Shown here: piece after piece, positions 27,201-36,859 of the stretch
Layout of the letters: every line of letters begins with the position of its first letter
Position numbering within the stretch: position 1 is the first letter of the stretch
Assembly (NCBI GenBank): GCA_963740215.1
Contig: CAVUDJ010000019.1
Coordinates: 2,108,001 to 2,172,000 of the forward strand
Source of the DNA: CAVVAL01 sp963740215
GTDB lineage: Bacteria > Actinomycetota > Actinomycetes > Mycobacteriales > Cryptosporangiaceae
Length of the DNA: 64,000 bases
Reading direction: 5' to 3'
Notes under the pieces: generated by a model
What the model was told of the DNA's origin: nothing
Database searches by the model: none
The model's input: only the letters and a program-made list of their open reading frames with translations
Program-made: the position numbers and the translations under genes

Positions 27201-28551
27201 GGACAACCTGATCGCGAACGGGCAGAAGCTCGACGCGACCGGACTCGCCCGGGACACGACGAAGATCTCGTTCGTCGGTGCGGCGAGCTACGGCGACTCC
27301 AGCGGCGGCAAGGCCACGATCACCTATGCGGACGGCAGCACGCAGGAGACGCCGCTGGAGTTCGGCGACTGGTGCCTCGGCGGCGACCCGTCGGCGCCGC
27401 CGAAGTTCGGCAACATCGGGATCGTCCAGTCCGACTACCGCAACTGGGACCTCTCCCGCGACACGGCCAAGCCCTGGCTGTTCGCCACCGCGCCCGTCGA
27501 GCTGGCCGCGGGCAAGCAGATCGTCGGAATCACGCTGCCGGAGAAGGGGAACCTGCACGTCTTCGCGATCGCGGAGAACGGCGTGCAGCCGCCGCCGGAC
27601 CTGACGGCGCCGACGACGACCGCCTTGGTCACGCCGGCTTCGCCGTCCGGCTCCAACGGCTGGTGGAAGGGGCCCGTTCAGGTCACGCTGGCCGCGGCGG
27701 ATGACGAGGACGGCGACGGGCTTGCCCGGTCCGAGTACCGGCTCGGCGGCGACTGGTCGCCGTACGCCCGGCCGTTCACGATCAGCGCCGACGGCGAGCA
27801 CGAGGTCGCTTACCGGTCGGTGGACAAGGCCGGCAACGTCGAGGCGGCTCGGAGCGTCACGGTGCGGATCGACCGCACGGCACCGGCCACGGAGGCGGTG
27901 GTGAGCGACGGGCCGCAGTCGGGCGTCAGGCACGTGACGTTGAGCGCTGCCGACCCGACGTCCGGTGTGGACGGTGCGGAGTACTCGCTCGACGGCACGG
28001 TCTGGAAGCCGTACGGCGGCAAGCCGGTGGCGGTGCCGATGACCGCGCTGCGCCGCACCGTCAAGGTGCGCTCCACCGACAAGGCCGGGAATGTCGAACC
28101 GGCCCGGAGCATCACAGTGGAGCTGGCCTGCGGCAGGACGGTGACGGGTGCCGTCTCCGGCCCGCTGACCGTGACATCCGGCGTGACGTGCGTGCACGGC
28201 GCTGCGATCAGCGGCCCGGTCACGGTGCGCGCCGGCGCCACGCTGGTCGTGACCGACAGCCGGATCGCCGGCCCGGTCAGGGCGACGAAGGCGAGCGTCG
28301 TGTCGCTCACGCGGACGACCGTCGCCGGCGAGGTGGTCGTCGTCGACTCCACCGGCGGCGTCAGCCTCACCGCCGTGACCGTCTCCGGGCCGGTGCGGTT
28401 GACAGGCAACGCGGGCGTGGAGCCCGCGACGGTGGGCGGTAACACAGTCATGGGGCCGCTCACCTGCACGGGCAACACTCCCCCGCCGGTGAACGCCGGC
28501 CGGCGGAACACCGTGCTCGGCCCGGTCTCCGGACAGTGCCGCTCGCTCTAG
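24243..28551 (+). pseudogene. Secreted GH92 alpha-mannosidase with C-terminal accessory domains, one frameshift
   Basis: The inferred product is about 1435 residues. It has a signal peptide (about 1-31), then the GH92 N-terminal beta domain (DTTIGSANAGNTFPGAVRPF, GFSLTHLSGTGC). The catalytic helical domain has NYSGWDVYRAQ, GGTHIMVGDPATASLAGMY and GIPGNDDLGTMSAWYV with the conserved Asp pair. GH92 enzymes are calcium-dependent exo-alpha-mannosidases that cut yeast and fungal mannans. The C-terminus carries a NEW3/NPCBM-like region, two SVDKAGNVE-type bacterial Ig-like repeats and a valine/threonine-rich tail. The single break at 25188-25189 (CGAGCGG read as CGAGGCGG) joins AQENLR to AENSAGTTFEQV. 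GTG start with AGAGAG upstream. A terminator follows. Confidence 0.85.
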
Positions 28552-28558
28552 GTAACCC

Positions 28559-28607
28559 GCCCTGCGGTTGGATCGTGCCCTCTGCGGGCACGCTCCAACC
28601 GCAGGGC
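28559..28607. terminator. Terminator between the GH92 gene and the convergent GGDEF-EAL gene
   Basis: A 14-base perfect stem (28559-28572 with 28594-28607, core GCCCTGCGGTTGGA) encloses a smaller GTGCCC/GGGCAC hairpin. It starts 8 bases after the GH92 stop and ends 6 bases before the stop of the opposing gene, so it can serve both directions. Confidence 0.75.
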
Positions 28608-28612
28608 AGACC

Positions 28613-30638
28613 TCAGCCGTTCTTGGCCCGTGAATTGCCGGCGAACGTCAGAGCGAGCGCGGCACGGGCGTGTTCCTCCGCGTAGCGGCACGCCGCGACC
28701 AGCCCTTCGAACGGCACCGGCCGGGCCAGCGCGAACCCTTGCGCGTAGTCGCAGCCGAGGTCGCGCAGGATCGCCAGCGCTGCCGGGTCGTCGACACCCT
28801 CGGCCGTGACGAACAGGTCGAGGTTGTGCGCGAGGTCGATCGAGCTGCGCACCAGCACGGCGTCGCCCGGGTTGGTGGCCAGGTCCTGGACGAACGTGCG
28901 GTCGATCTTCAGCTCGTCGGCGGTGAGCCGCTTGAGCTGGTTCAGCGAGCTGAAGCCGGTGCCGAAGTCGTCGATGGAGACCTGGACGCCGTCCTTCTGG
29001 ACGCGGTGGAGCACGGCCAGCGCGCGATCGGGCTCCTTCATCATCGTGCTCTCGGTGAGCTCCAGGCGCAGCAGCGTGCGGCGGCAGCGAGAACTCCTCC
29101 AGCACCGCCCGCACCTGCGAAACGAACGCGTCGTCGAGCAGGCAGTTCGGCGAGACGTTCACGGCCACGACCAGCGGTCGCCCGGCGCGTGTCCCAGCGC
29201 GCGGCGTCGGCCACGGCGAGCCGCAGCACGTGGTAGCGTCAGCGGGACCTCCAGCCCGCCGGTCTCCGCGATCGCGAGGAAGGAGTCGGGCAGCAGCAGC
29301 CCCAGCTGCGGGTGGCGCCACCGCACCAGCGCTTCGGCCGCCGTGACCGCGCCGTCCGCGATCCTGACCTGCGGCTGGTAGTACAGCGTGAGCTGCGCGT
29401 CGGGGTCGCCGGAGTCGAGCAGGGTACGCAGGTCGCCGAAGAGCGCCATCCGGTCCGGCGTGCCGATGTCGACCTCGGCGTCGTAACAGGCGACGCCCTT
29501 GCCGCTGGTCTTCGCCCGGTACATCGCGGCGTCGGCGTGCCGCAGCAGCTCCGCGGCGCCGGTGCCGTTCACACCGATCGCGACCCCGACGCTGCCGCTC
29601 ACCGCCGCCGATCCGGCCTTGAGCTGGAAGTCGCGGCGCAGCTCGCCGGCCGCGCGCTCGGCGATCTCCCTGGCGGTGTCGATGCCGGCGACGGTGGGCA
29701 GCAGCACCGCGAACTCGTCGCCGCCGATCCGCGCGACGATGTCGCCCTCGCGCACGACGTCGCGCAGCCGGCGACCTGCGGCGATCAGCAACTCGTCGCC
29801 GGCCTGGTGACCGAGCGTGTCGTTGACGCCCTTGAAGCCGTTCAGGTCGATGATCATCGTCGCCATCCGGTGGTCCGGCCTGGTGTCTGCCGGCGCTCAG
29901 GGCGGCACCGAGCCGCTCCTGGAACAGCGAACGGTTGGGCAGGCCGGTGAGCGGATCGTGCAGCGCCCGGTGCTGGCTGGCGTCGGCGTGCTCTACGAGG
30001 CGCCGCTGGTAGCCCAGCATGAGCCGCCAGATCATCGCGACCAGGGCGATCCCGAGCGCGAAGCCGAGCGCGGTCGTGGCGAGGATGCGGCTCTGGACCC
30101 GCCGCAGGTCGGCGACCAGCAGCTCGCGCCTCGGCGTGGTACGCGCGGGAGACCCTGTTGATGTCGTCCTGCAGCGTGTAGTAGGCGGGGGCGACCTCTA
30201 GCCGGTCCTGCTCGGACGCACGCGGGTCGCGGTCGGTGACCAGCTCGATCAGCTTGTCCGCCGCCTGCGCGGAACTCGGCCTGCTCCACGTTCAGCCGCT
30301 GCGCGTCCTCGCGGGCCTTGCCGGTGGCGGTCTCGAGCGGCGCGGCGCAGCACCTCGTCGGCGGCGTCGGCGTGCAACTCGTACCTGGCGCGGCTGGCCA
30401 GCGACGGCTCCAGCTGGTACTGCCGGGTGTGCATCTCCTCGACCGCGACGGCGCTCCGGGCCTCGCTGAACATCGCGTCCAGCACGAGCGCGTGGCTCTG
30501 CTTGGTGGTGACGTGCGTGGTCTGCAGGGTGCCCCAGAACGTGAAGACCGCGATGCCCGTCAGGACGGCGGCGAGTGCGGCGGTCATGGCGAAGCTGCGG
30601 CCACGGCGGCGGCCCGGTTCGGTGTCATTGTCGGGCAC
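28613..30638 (-). pseudogene. Membrane GGDEF-EAL cyclic-di-GMP enzyme, frame broken about seven times
   Basis: The inferred product is about 670 residues. The N-terminal helix MTAALAAVLTGIAVFTFWG is followed by an extracytoplasmic helical sensor region and a second helix (TALGFALGIALVAMIW). Then comes a GGDEF domain with HDPLTGLPNRSLF and RIGGDEFAVLLP, and an EAL domain with AAEALVRWRHP, VNVSPNCLLDD, DDFGTGFSSLNQLKRL and DELKIDRTFV. Both active-site motifs are intact, so synthesis and breakdown of c-di-GMP are both possible. Breaks lie near 30350, 30264, 30130, 29880, 29233, 29190 and 29088. Several are AGC read as AGGC on the coding strand. A GTG with first base 30638 is the start. It converges on the GH92 gene. 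Confidence 0.8.
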
Positions 30639-30780
30639 GCTGGCGAGGCCGACTGTGCTCCACCAAGTTGCGCCAGTGCATGGTCCTGGTGTCCCCTCGG
30701 GGGGTGGCCTTGTCGGTCAGCGTGGCCTACCCATGTCAGCGGATCGAATTACTGAATAGCAACTCTTGAGCGGCACGGCC

Positions 30781-30805
30781 AATTCGTGAAAGCGATTCAC
30801 GAATT
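30781..30805. promoter_or_regulatory. 10-bp perfect inverted repeat before the binding-protein gene
   Basis: AATTCGTGAA (30781-30790) and TTCACGAATT (30796-30805) flank AGCGA and end 23 bases before the ATG at 30829. It is AT-rich against the GC-rich background, so it is likely a regulator-binding site or a 5' leader hairpin. Confidence 0.5.
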
Positions 30806-30828
30806 CAGCGGGTCAGGGAGTGGGAGCA

Positions 30829-31994
30829 ATGCCTAGACGGATCCGGGTCCTGAGCGCGGTGTTCGTGGTCACGATGGTAGCTAGTGGACTGCGCAGCCTG
30901 CGACCGGACGGACCGCTCAACGGAACAGCCGAAGGTGCTACGACTCGGGGCCTTGGTGCCGCTTACAGGTGCATATCCGGCGGGGAAGCGGATGGTTCCC
31001 GCGTACGAGATGGCGATCTCGGAGGCAAACGAAGCCGGCGGAGTGCTGGGCCACCGCGTCGAACTCGTCACGGGCGACGACGGCTGCGATCCCGGCACTG
31101 CGGTCGTCGCGGCCAACGAAATGGTGACGAAGAACCTCACGGTGTCGGTCGGCGGCTCGTGCAGCGCGGCGACCGTGCCGGTCCTCAAGGTCTTCCGGCG
31201 AGCCGGCGTTCCGATGATCATTCCGGCATCGAACTCGACGGATCTGCTTGCTCCGCGCTACGACAGCGTCTTCCTCCTCTCGGGCACGACGGACCTCGAA
31301 GCGAAGCGGGCGGTGGCCTTGATGCGACCGCTGGGCGGCACCCGGCTGGCGCTCGTCGACGACGGAACCAGCTTCCCTGAAACGCTCACAGCAAGCGCCG
31401 CGAAGTACGCCGCCGACCCTGGCCGCGGGGTCACGCGTGGTGGCCCAGCTCAAGCTCAGCCAGGGCGCGCGCGAAGCACCCCCGAGTGGTGCAGCAAATC
31501 CTCAGCAAGCGTGCTGACCTGGTCTTCTTCACCGGGTACCACGCCGAGGCGGCCGTGTTGATCCGCGACCTGCGCGCGGCGGGATACACCGGGAAGGTGC
31601 TGCTCTCCGACGGCGGCACCGACCCCGCGCTGCTCCAGCGACTCGGCCCGACACAGGCCGCCGGCGTCTACGGGCTCGCCCTGCCGCTGGCGCAGTTCGA
31701 TCCAGCGGCCAAGGCGTGGGGCGAGAAGTACGAGTCGATCACCGGTGAGGCGCCCGGGCCGTTCACGATGCAGGCGTACGACGCGGTCCGGCTCGCCCTG
31801 AGCGCCGTCGAACGGGCCGGCACCACCGACCGGAAGCAGTCCGCAAGGCGATCGCCGCGACCACGCAGAAGGACGTCACACTGCTGTCCGGGCCGTCCGT
31901 CTTCGGCCCGGAGGGCACTCAGGTCGACCCGACGTACATCCTGCTGCGGATCAAGAACGGCGCCTTCGAGCTGGCGCCGGAGTCACCGGAGTGA
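30829..31994 (+). pseudogene. Type-1 periplasmic (branched-chain amino-acid-like) ABC substrate-binding lipoprotein, frame broken about four times
   Basis: The inferred product is about 387 residues. It has an N-terminal signal (MPRRIRVLSAVFVVTMVAS) followed by a Cys-containing stretch AACDRTD, then the LivK/LivJ-type fold: LRLGALVPLTGAY, AISEANEAGGVLGHRVELV, GDDGCDPGTAVVAANEM, SVGGSCSAATVPV, ADLVFFTGYHAEAAVLIRDL and YDAVRLALSAVERAG. Such proteins bind amino acids, amides or urea outside the cell. No permease or ATPase gene is adjacent, so it is an orphan receptor or a sensor partner. Breaks lie near 30885, 31430, 31477 (one C too many in a C-run) and 31839 (one G missing). The frame ends at 31994. 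ATG with GGAGTGGGAG upstream. Confidence 0.75.
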
Positions 31995-32032
31995 CTGGGG
32001 GAAGCCGGCGGTGAGTCACCGTGGCGGCGAAG

Positions 32033-32680
32033 CTAGTCCGGCTGGAGCCATGCGAGGACGGCGAGGACACGGCGGTGATCGTCCGGCTCGGGTACCAGGC
32101 CGAGCTTGGTGAGGATGTTGCCGATGTGGGTCTCAACCGTCTTGGGGGTAAGGACGAGGTCGCGCCCGATCGCGGCGTTCGACCGGCCCTGCGCGATCAG
32201 GGCGAGCACGTCCCGCTCGCGCTCGGTGAGCCTTTCGAGCTGGTCGCGCCTCGTGCGCCGGCCGAGCAGAAAGCTGACGACGTCGGGGTCCAGGACGGTC
32301 TGGCCGGCGGCGACCCGGTTCACCGCGTCGACCAGGATCGCCACGTCGACGACCCGATCCTTGAGCAGGTAGCCGAACCCGGTCGGGTGGCGGCGGGCGA
32401 GTTCCGCCGCGTACCGGTGCTCCAGCGACTGCGACAGCAACAGGAGGCCGATCCGGTCGTCCCGCTCGCGAAGCCGGCTCGCCGCCCGGGCGCCTTCGTG
32501 GGTGTACGTCGGCGGCATGCGGATGTCGATGATCGCGACGTCCGGTCGGTGCTCGGCGACGGCCGCCTCCAGTTCGTCGGCGTCGCCGGCCATCGCGACC
32601 GTCTCGATGCCTGCCTCGGCGAGCAACCGGCCGAGACCCTCGCGCAGCAGGACGGAGTCGTCCGCGATCACGACCCGCAT
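32033..32680 (-). CDS. NarL/FixJ-family response regulator
   Basis: A 215-residue protein. The receiver domain has VIADDSVLLREGL (acidic pocket), the phosphoacceptor Asp52 in AIIDIRMPP, and LLKDRV with the conserved Lys. The C-terminal LuxR-type helix-turn-helix is LTERERDVLALIAQGRSNAA followed by the KTVETH recognition helix. The ATG at 32680 overlaps the last 13 bases of the histidine kinase gene, so the pair is translationally coupled and forms one two-component system. Confidence 0.93.
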   Translation of the reverse strand: MRVVIADDSVLLREGLGRLLAEAGIETVAMAGDADELEAAVAEHRPDVAIIDIRMPPTYTHEGARAASRLRERDDRIGLLLLSQSLEHRYAAELARRHPTGFGYLLKDRVVDVAILVDAVNRVAAGQTVLDPDVVSFLLGRRTRRDQLERLTERERDVLALIAQGRSNAAIGRDLVLTPKTVETHIGNILTKLGLVPEPDDHRRVLAVLAWLQPD

Positions 32681-34659
32681 GGCAGCTCCCCCGTCACCGT
32701 CGTTCCCCCGGCCTTGCCGTCGCACACGGTGATGCTCCCGCCCGCGGCCTCGGCCCGGTCGGCGATGCCGCGAAGCCCGCTGCCGGTCGGGTCGGCACCA
32801 CCGACTCCGTCGTCGGCCACGCGCACCACGAGCCGTCCGTTGTCGGCGCTGACGTCGACCTCGATCCGCGTCGCCGAGGCGTGCTTCACCGCGTTCGTCA
32901 CCGCCTCGCAGGCGATGAACCAGGCGGTGGCCTCAATCTCCGGCGAGAACCGGCGGTCGACGGCGTGCAGGGTGACCGGCACCGGGAAGCGGGCGACCAG
33001 ATCCTCGATGGCAGCCCCGAGGCCCGCTTCCCGGAGCACGGTCGGATGCAGCCCGTTGGCCAGCTCGCGCAGCTCGACGACCGCCGTCTGCAACTCGTCG
33101 ATACCGGCGGCGACGGCGTCGTGGAGGCGGCCGGTCTCGCCGTTCATCTGCGCCGCCCGGAGTTGGAGAGCCAGGGCGAGCAGCCGCTGCTGGGCGCCGT
33201 CGTGCAGGTTGCGTTCGATACGTCGCCGCTCGGTCAGGTGGGCGGTGGCGATCCGGGATCGCGAGTCACGTACCTCGGCGAGCTGCAGGACGAGCTTGGC
33301 GCGCAGGCCGGCGTTCTCCAGCTCGCCGGTCGCTTCGGCGACGGCGGCCTCGGCCAGTTCGCGGTCCACGGCCTGGGCGTCATACCGCAGCCGCGCCACC
33401 GCCCGGCCCTGCCTGGTCACCGCGATGTCGTGCGGCTCCGGCTCGACCGGCCGCCCGTCGCTGGACACCCACTGATCCCGCTCCGCCACCCAGTAGGCGG
33501 CCCGGAGCGTGGGATCGGCGAGCGCCTCCCGCAGCACCGCCTCGACCGTCGTATGTGGACCCGGGTCGCGCACGAACTCACGCACCCGCCGCAACGCGTC
33601 GAACCGGCGACGGTTGAAGCGCCGGTCGAGCGCCTCCTGGAACCCGCGGTACGCCGGGGCCGCCACCGCCACGGCGACCAACGTCCCGAGCACCGCGGGG
33701 ATCGACGATTCGCCCAGGCGGCCCCCGATGGCCTGCCCGGCCGCGACGACCACCGCCCCGAACGTCAGCGCGAGCACGCCCGACACCAGCAGGTAGGTGA
33801 GCGCGCGGCTCAAGATCCGTTCGACGTCGTACAGGTGGTAGCGCGCGACCGACAGGCCGGCTGCGACGGGGATCAGCCCGACGAAGCCACCGGTGGCGAC
33901 CGCGAGGAGTAGTGGGTGGTCCGGGGATGCGTAGAACGAGAGGGCCACGAAGAGCGGGAGCGGCACGACAGCCATGGCCAGCCAGAGGAGTTGTCGCCGT
34001 TCGGTCCCCCGGGATCGCCGGAACCGCACGAGGAGCGACACGCCGCCCAGCACCAGCCCCGCCGCCGTGGCCACCCCGAGCCCCAGCCGGATCACCCTGA
34101 TCGCGGTCAAGGCACTCTCCGGCAGGGCCAGCGGGCTGCGTACCTCGTCGAAGGGTGGTTCGATCGTGTCCGGCCAGAAGATCGCGGTGAGCATCCACAG
34201 CGCCCCGACGCAGGTCGTCGCCACGGCCAGCAGCCGCCACCGCTCCGACAGGGACGATCCGGTCGGGGTGAGGTAGAGGATCCACGCGATGAGCACGAAC
34301 CACGGGACGAAGCTGCTGCCGCCGACGACAGCCGCCATCTCGGCGCCCGGGAGGCTCCCCGGTCGGGCGAGGACGCCGTACCCCGCGTAGGCGTCGAGCA
34401 CTCCGCTGAACGCGATGGTGCCGCCGAGCGCGAGGAACAGCCAGCCGACGGGATGGCCGGGCCGGCGGAGCGCGAGCACCAGACCCACGGTCGACGCGCT
34501 GATAACAGCCACGATGTACGGGATCGACTCCATGTCGAACGGGCTGAGGTCGCTCCGGCCGGCCTCGGTGAACAGGCGGTCGAACACCCACAGCACGATG
34601 ATCAACGCCGCCGTCGAGGTGGCGATCAAGCCGGCGGCGGCGCCGCGCACCCGCTTCAT
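32668..34659 (-). CDS. NarL-type membrane sensor histidine kinase
   Basis: A 663-residue protein. About eight hydrophobic helices occupy residues 5-330 without a large extracellular loop, so the signal is probably sensed in the membrane. HisKA_3 dimerisation domain with TERRRIERNLHDGAQQRLL gives phosphorylated His486. The HATPase domain has CEAVTNAVKHASATRIEV, VRVADDGVGGADP and GLRGIADRAEAAGGSI. It phosphorylates the response regulator encoded downstream (13-base overlap). The ATG at 34659 is the first start giving a normal N-terminal helix. It is divergent from the membrane protein at 34798, a possible target. Confidence 0.9.
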   Translation of the reverse strand: MKRVRGAAAGLIATSTAALIIVLWVFDRLFTEAGRSDLSPFDMESIPYIVAVISASTVGLVLALRRPGHPVGWLFLALGGTIAFSGVLDAYAGYGVLARPGSLPGAEMAAVVGGSSFVPWFVLIAWILYLTPTGSSLSERWRLLAVATTCVGALWMLTAIFWPDTIEPPFDEVRSPLALPESALTAIRVIRLGLGVATAAGLVLGGVSLLVRFRRSRGTERRQLLWLAMAVVPLPLFVALSFYASPDHPLLLAVATGGFVGLIPVAAGLSVARYHLYDVERILSRALTYLLVSGVLALTFGAVVVAAGQAIGGRLGESSIPAVLGTLVAVAVAAPAYRGFQEALDRRFNRRRFDALRRVREFVRDPGPHTTVEAVLREALADPTLRAAYWVAERDQWVSSDGRPVEPEPHDIAVTRQGRAVARLRYDAQAVDRELAEAAVAEATGELENAGLRAKLVLQLAEVRDSRSRIATAHLTERRRIERNLHDGAQQRLLALALQLRAAQMNGETGRLHDAVAAGIDELQTAVVELRELANGLHPTVLREAGLGAAIEDLVARFPVPVTLHAVDRRFSPEIEATAWFIACEAVTNAVKHASATRIEVDVSADNGRLVVRVADDGVGGADPTGSGLRGIADRAEAAGGSITVCDGKAGGTTVTGELPCGS

Positions 34660-34797
34660 GCCCTGATGGTGGCACCTCCCAGCGCTCCTGACCTCGGGGT
34701 CTGCCCCGAGACGAAGTCCCGGGTCTGCTCCGACGCGCCGGAACGGCACAGCGCGAACAGTCGGTGTCACGAGGCAACACTCTGAAAGGACGCCGTC

Positions 34798-35466
34798 ATG
34801 ACAATGACCCAGACCAGGCCGCGGACCGCCCGGATCACGGTCACGCAGGTGGGTTTCCTGCTCGCCGCGCCGCTGGTCGCCATCGCAGCCCGATTTCTGC
34901 TGACTCCCTGGTACCAGACCGAGACCGACCAACCCGACAACGCGCGGATGCTCGACGAGATCGTCACCGCTACGGGGCGCAACGATGTCGGCGCCGTGCT
35001 GACCTTGCTGAGCGCGATCCTGTTCGCCGGCGCCGCGCTGGTGATCGGTGGCATGGTCCGCGCGCAATCGCCGAAGCTCGGCACGGTCGGCCAGACGCTG
35101 GCCTTCATCGGGGCGTTCGGCCTGGCCACCCTCTCCGAGGGGCAGACGATCATCGCGCAGACCGCGCGCGCCGACGACCGCGCTGCGATGATCGACCTGC
35201 TGGAGCAGATCAACGGGGCTCCTCAGACCGGCGTGATCTTCGGACTCCTGCTCATCGGGGCACTCGGCTGGGTACTGCTCGGAATCGGCCTCTACCGGGG
35301 TCGCTCGGTGCCGCGGGCGGCCGCGGTGCTCGTCGGCATCGGCGGTGCGGCAGTGATGGTCACCGCGCCCGGCCCGCTGACCTCGTTCATCGTCGGCGGG
35401 GCGGTCGTGGCCCTCGTCGGACTCGGCTGGGTCGCGCTGGCAGCCGGCCGCCCGGACGACGCATAG
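34798..35466 (+). CDS. Six-helix membrane protein, DUF4386-like
   Basis: A 222-residue protein with about six hydrophobic segments. The first extracytoplasmic loop contains RFLLTPWYQTETDQPDN, and later helices include GVIFGLLLIGALGWVLLGIG and SFIVGGAVVALVGLGWVAL. The pattern resembles DUF4386-type membrane proteins of actinomycetes that sit beside two-component systems, but I am not certain of the family. A GAAAGGA site precedes the ATG. It is divergent from the sensor kinase by 138 bases and followed by a strong terminator. Confidence 0.7.
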   Translation: MTMTQTRPRTARITVTQVGFLLAAPLVAIAARFLLTPWYQTETDQPDNARMLDEIVTATGRNDVGAVLTLLSAILFAGAALVIGGMVRAQSPKLGTVGQTLAFIGAFGLATLSEGQTIIAQTARADDRAAMIDLLEQINGAPQTGVIFGLLLIGALGWVLLGIGLYRGRSVPRAAAVLVGIGGAAVMVTAPGPLTSFIVGGAVVALVGLGWVALAAGRPDDA

Positions 35467-35475
35467 AGCACGATC

Positions 35476-35513
35476 CGGGATCCCGCGCCACCGCACGGTG
35501 GCGCGGGATCCCG
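35476..35513. terminator. 18-bp perfect stem terminator
   Basis: Arms 35476-35493 and 35496-35513 are exact reverse complements (CGGGATCCCGCGCCACCG) with almost no loop. It sits 9 bases after the stop of the membrane protein gene and 10 bases before the stop of the convergent acetyltransferase gene, so it can work in both directions. Confidence 0.8.
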
Positions 35514-35523
35514 ACGCTGCAGG

Positions 35524-36066
35524 TCAAGACGCCGCTTTGAAGTCGCCCACCCGGAGCCGGAACACCTGGAGGCGCAGGTCGTAGTACTTGTCGGTCTCGC
35601 CGACCCACTCCATTCCGATCCGGCGGGCGACCGCGCCACCGCGGGTGTTCTTCGGTCTGGCCACAGCGAAGACCTCGTCGTGACCGGCGTCGAACGCCCA
35701 CTGCGCCAGCGCGCTCGCGGCTTCGGTGGCGTATCCGCGTCCCCACACATCCGGGCGGAGCGCCCAGCCCATCTCCAGGTCCGCGTTGCCGGGCGGGAGC
35801 GGCAGCAGGACCGCGCCGCCGATAACCTGCCCGTCATCGCTGCGCTCGATCGCCCAGCGTCCGGCCGGCACGTCGAGCCGGTCCGACTCGCCGATCCACT
35901 GCTCCAGCACCAGCCGCATCGCCGAGATGTCCTGCACGCTGTCCATCGCGGGGCTGAGCCACTTCGCCACATCACTCTGGCCATAGACCTCAAGGGCCTG
36001 TTCGGCGTCGTCGAGGCGCCACGGGCGTAGGACGAGCCTGTCGGTGACCAGTTGTTCACCCATCAT
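35524..36066 (-). CDS. GNAT-family (RimJ/RimL-type) acetyltransferase
   Basis: A 180-residue enzyme. VTDRLVLRPWRLDDAEQALE is the usual start of RimJ/RimL-like GNATs, the acetyl-CoA loop region is RPDVWGRGYATEAASALAQW, and NTRGGAVARRIGMEWVGE completes the fold. It transfers an acetyl group from acetyl-CoA to an amine, with substrate unknown. The first ATG of a tandem ATG-ATG (36066) is chosen because AGGGGAGA lies just upstream. In-frame codons further upstream lack a site. Confidence 0.85.
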   Translation of the reverse strand: MMGEQLVTDRLVLRPWRLDDAEQALEVYGQSDVAKWLSPAMDSVQDISAMRLVLEQWIGESDRLDVPAGRWAIERSDDGQVIGGAVLLPLPPGNADLEMGWALRPDVWGRGYATEAASALAQWAFDAGHDEVFAVARPKNTRGGAVARRIGMEWVGETDKYYDLRLQVFRLRVGDFKAAS

Positions 36067-36089
36067 TTCTCCCCTGGGAGAGGAAGCCA

Positions 36090-36170
36090 ATGACAGATGA
36101 ACACAGCGCCGCCCGCGAGCCTTCCCCAGCTCGCCCCCGGCCAGGAGCGGCCCGGCGACATCAGGAGTGA
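36090..36170 (+). CDS. Possible 26-residue peptide
   Basis: An ATG preceded by AGAGGAAG at good spacing opens a short frame (MTDEHSAAREPSPARPRPG, continuing to TGA at 36168-36170). It lies divergently in the 114-base gap between the acetyltransferase start and the stop of the next minus-strand gene. The ribosome-binding site is strong but the peptide is short and Pro/Arg-rich. It may be the broken start of a lost gene. Confidence 0.25.
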   Translation: MTDEHSAAREPSPARPRPGAARRHQE

Positions 36171-36180
36171 GCGCGCCTGG

Positions 36181-36843
36181 CTAGCTCCTCGCGGATTGCC
36201 GCACGTACGCCTGGTCGAAGACGGTCCGGTAAGGCCGGACGCAGGTCTCGTGAGCGGTGTTCGCCGCCCGGGCGAACGCCTCGGCCCCCGAATTTCCGAG
36301 GCGTTCGACCTCGCGTCCAACCACCGCGTGGATGTCCTCAGTGGTGGTCACCCGGTACCCGCGGCCGGACATGCACCGCACGTACTCCTGCTCAGCGCTC
36401 CGCACGGCCGGGTCGGCCTTGACCCGGGCCTGGTGCTTCTCGGCGTCGGCGGCCGCGTCGCCCAGGTCCACACCCCAGGCCGCGCGGTAGGTGCCGTAGT
36501 AGCAGCCGTTCGAGGTCTCCGTGCCGAACAGCGCGTCCCCCCACGCCTGTTGACGGGCCGGTGACAGCGTGCCGACGATCGCGTCATTGGGATTGGTCGG
36601 TACGTCAGCGATCGGCCTGCCCTTACGCCTCGCCTCCTCGATGACGACGTCGGGCGGCACCGACACGGTGTACTCGAACCCGTGCCGGTGCATGCACTGC
36701 GCGATCAATTTCTCGTGCCTGAGCACGCCCGGACGCAACGAGTCCGGGTCCTTCCCACCCTCTCGGGTGACGAAGTACGTGACCGCCGCTGCGACGACGA
36801 GCACGGCCACGGTGTACCGCACAAGGCGCGCGGAGACGGTCAC
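36181..36843 (-). CDS. Membrane-anchored or secreted protein with two CM(H/S)xxG(F/Y) motifs, unknown
   Basis: A 220-residue protein with one N-terminal hydrophobic segment (YTVAVLVVAAAVTYFV) and a long helical outer domain. Cysteines fall in CMHRHGFEY, NGCYYG, CMSGRGYRV and ETCVRPY, so one or two disulfides are likely. This cysteine pattern recurs in uncharacterised actinomycete secreted proteins. No enzyme motif is seen. It lies 16 bases downstream of the transpeptidase-like gene, suggesting joint transcription. Confidence 0.7.
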   Translation of the reverse strand: MTVSARLVRYTVAVLVVAAAVTYFVTREGGKDPDSLRPGVLRHEKLIAQCMHRHGFEYTVSVPPDVVIEEARRKGRPIADVPTNPNDAIVGTLSPARQQAWGDALFGTETSNGCYYGTYRAAWGVDLGDAAADAEKHQARVKADPAVRSAEQEYVRCMSGRGYRVTTTEDIHAVVGREVERLGNSGAEAFARAANTAHETCVRPYRTVFDQAYVRQSARS

Positions 36844-36859
36844 GACGATCGCCCCCCCG

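Noticed and set aside
26671..28197. 508-codon frame antisense to the GH92 C-terminal domains
   Set aside because: Composition is Arg/Asp/Gly-rich without motifs. The sense strand has clear Ig-like repeats.
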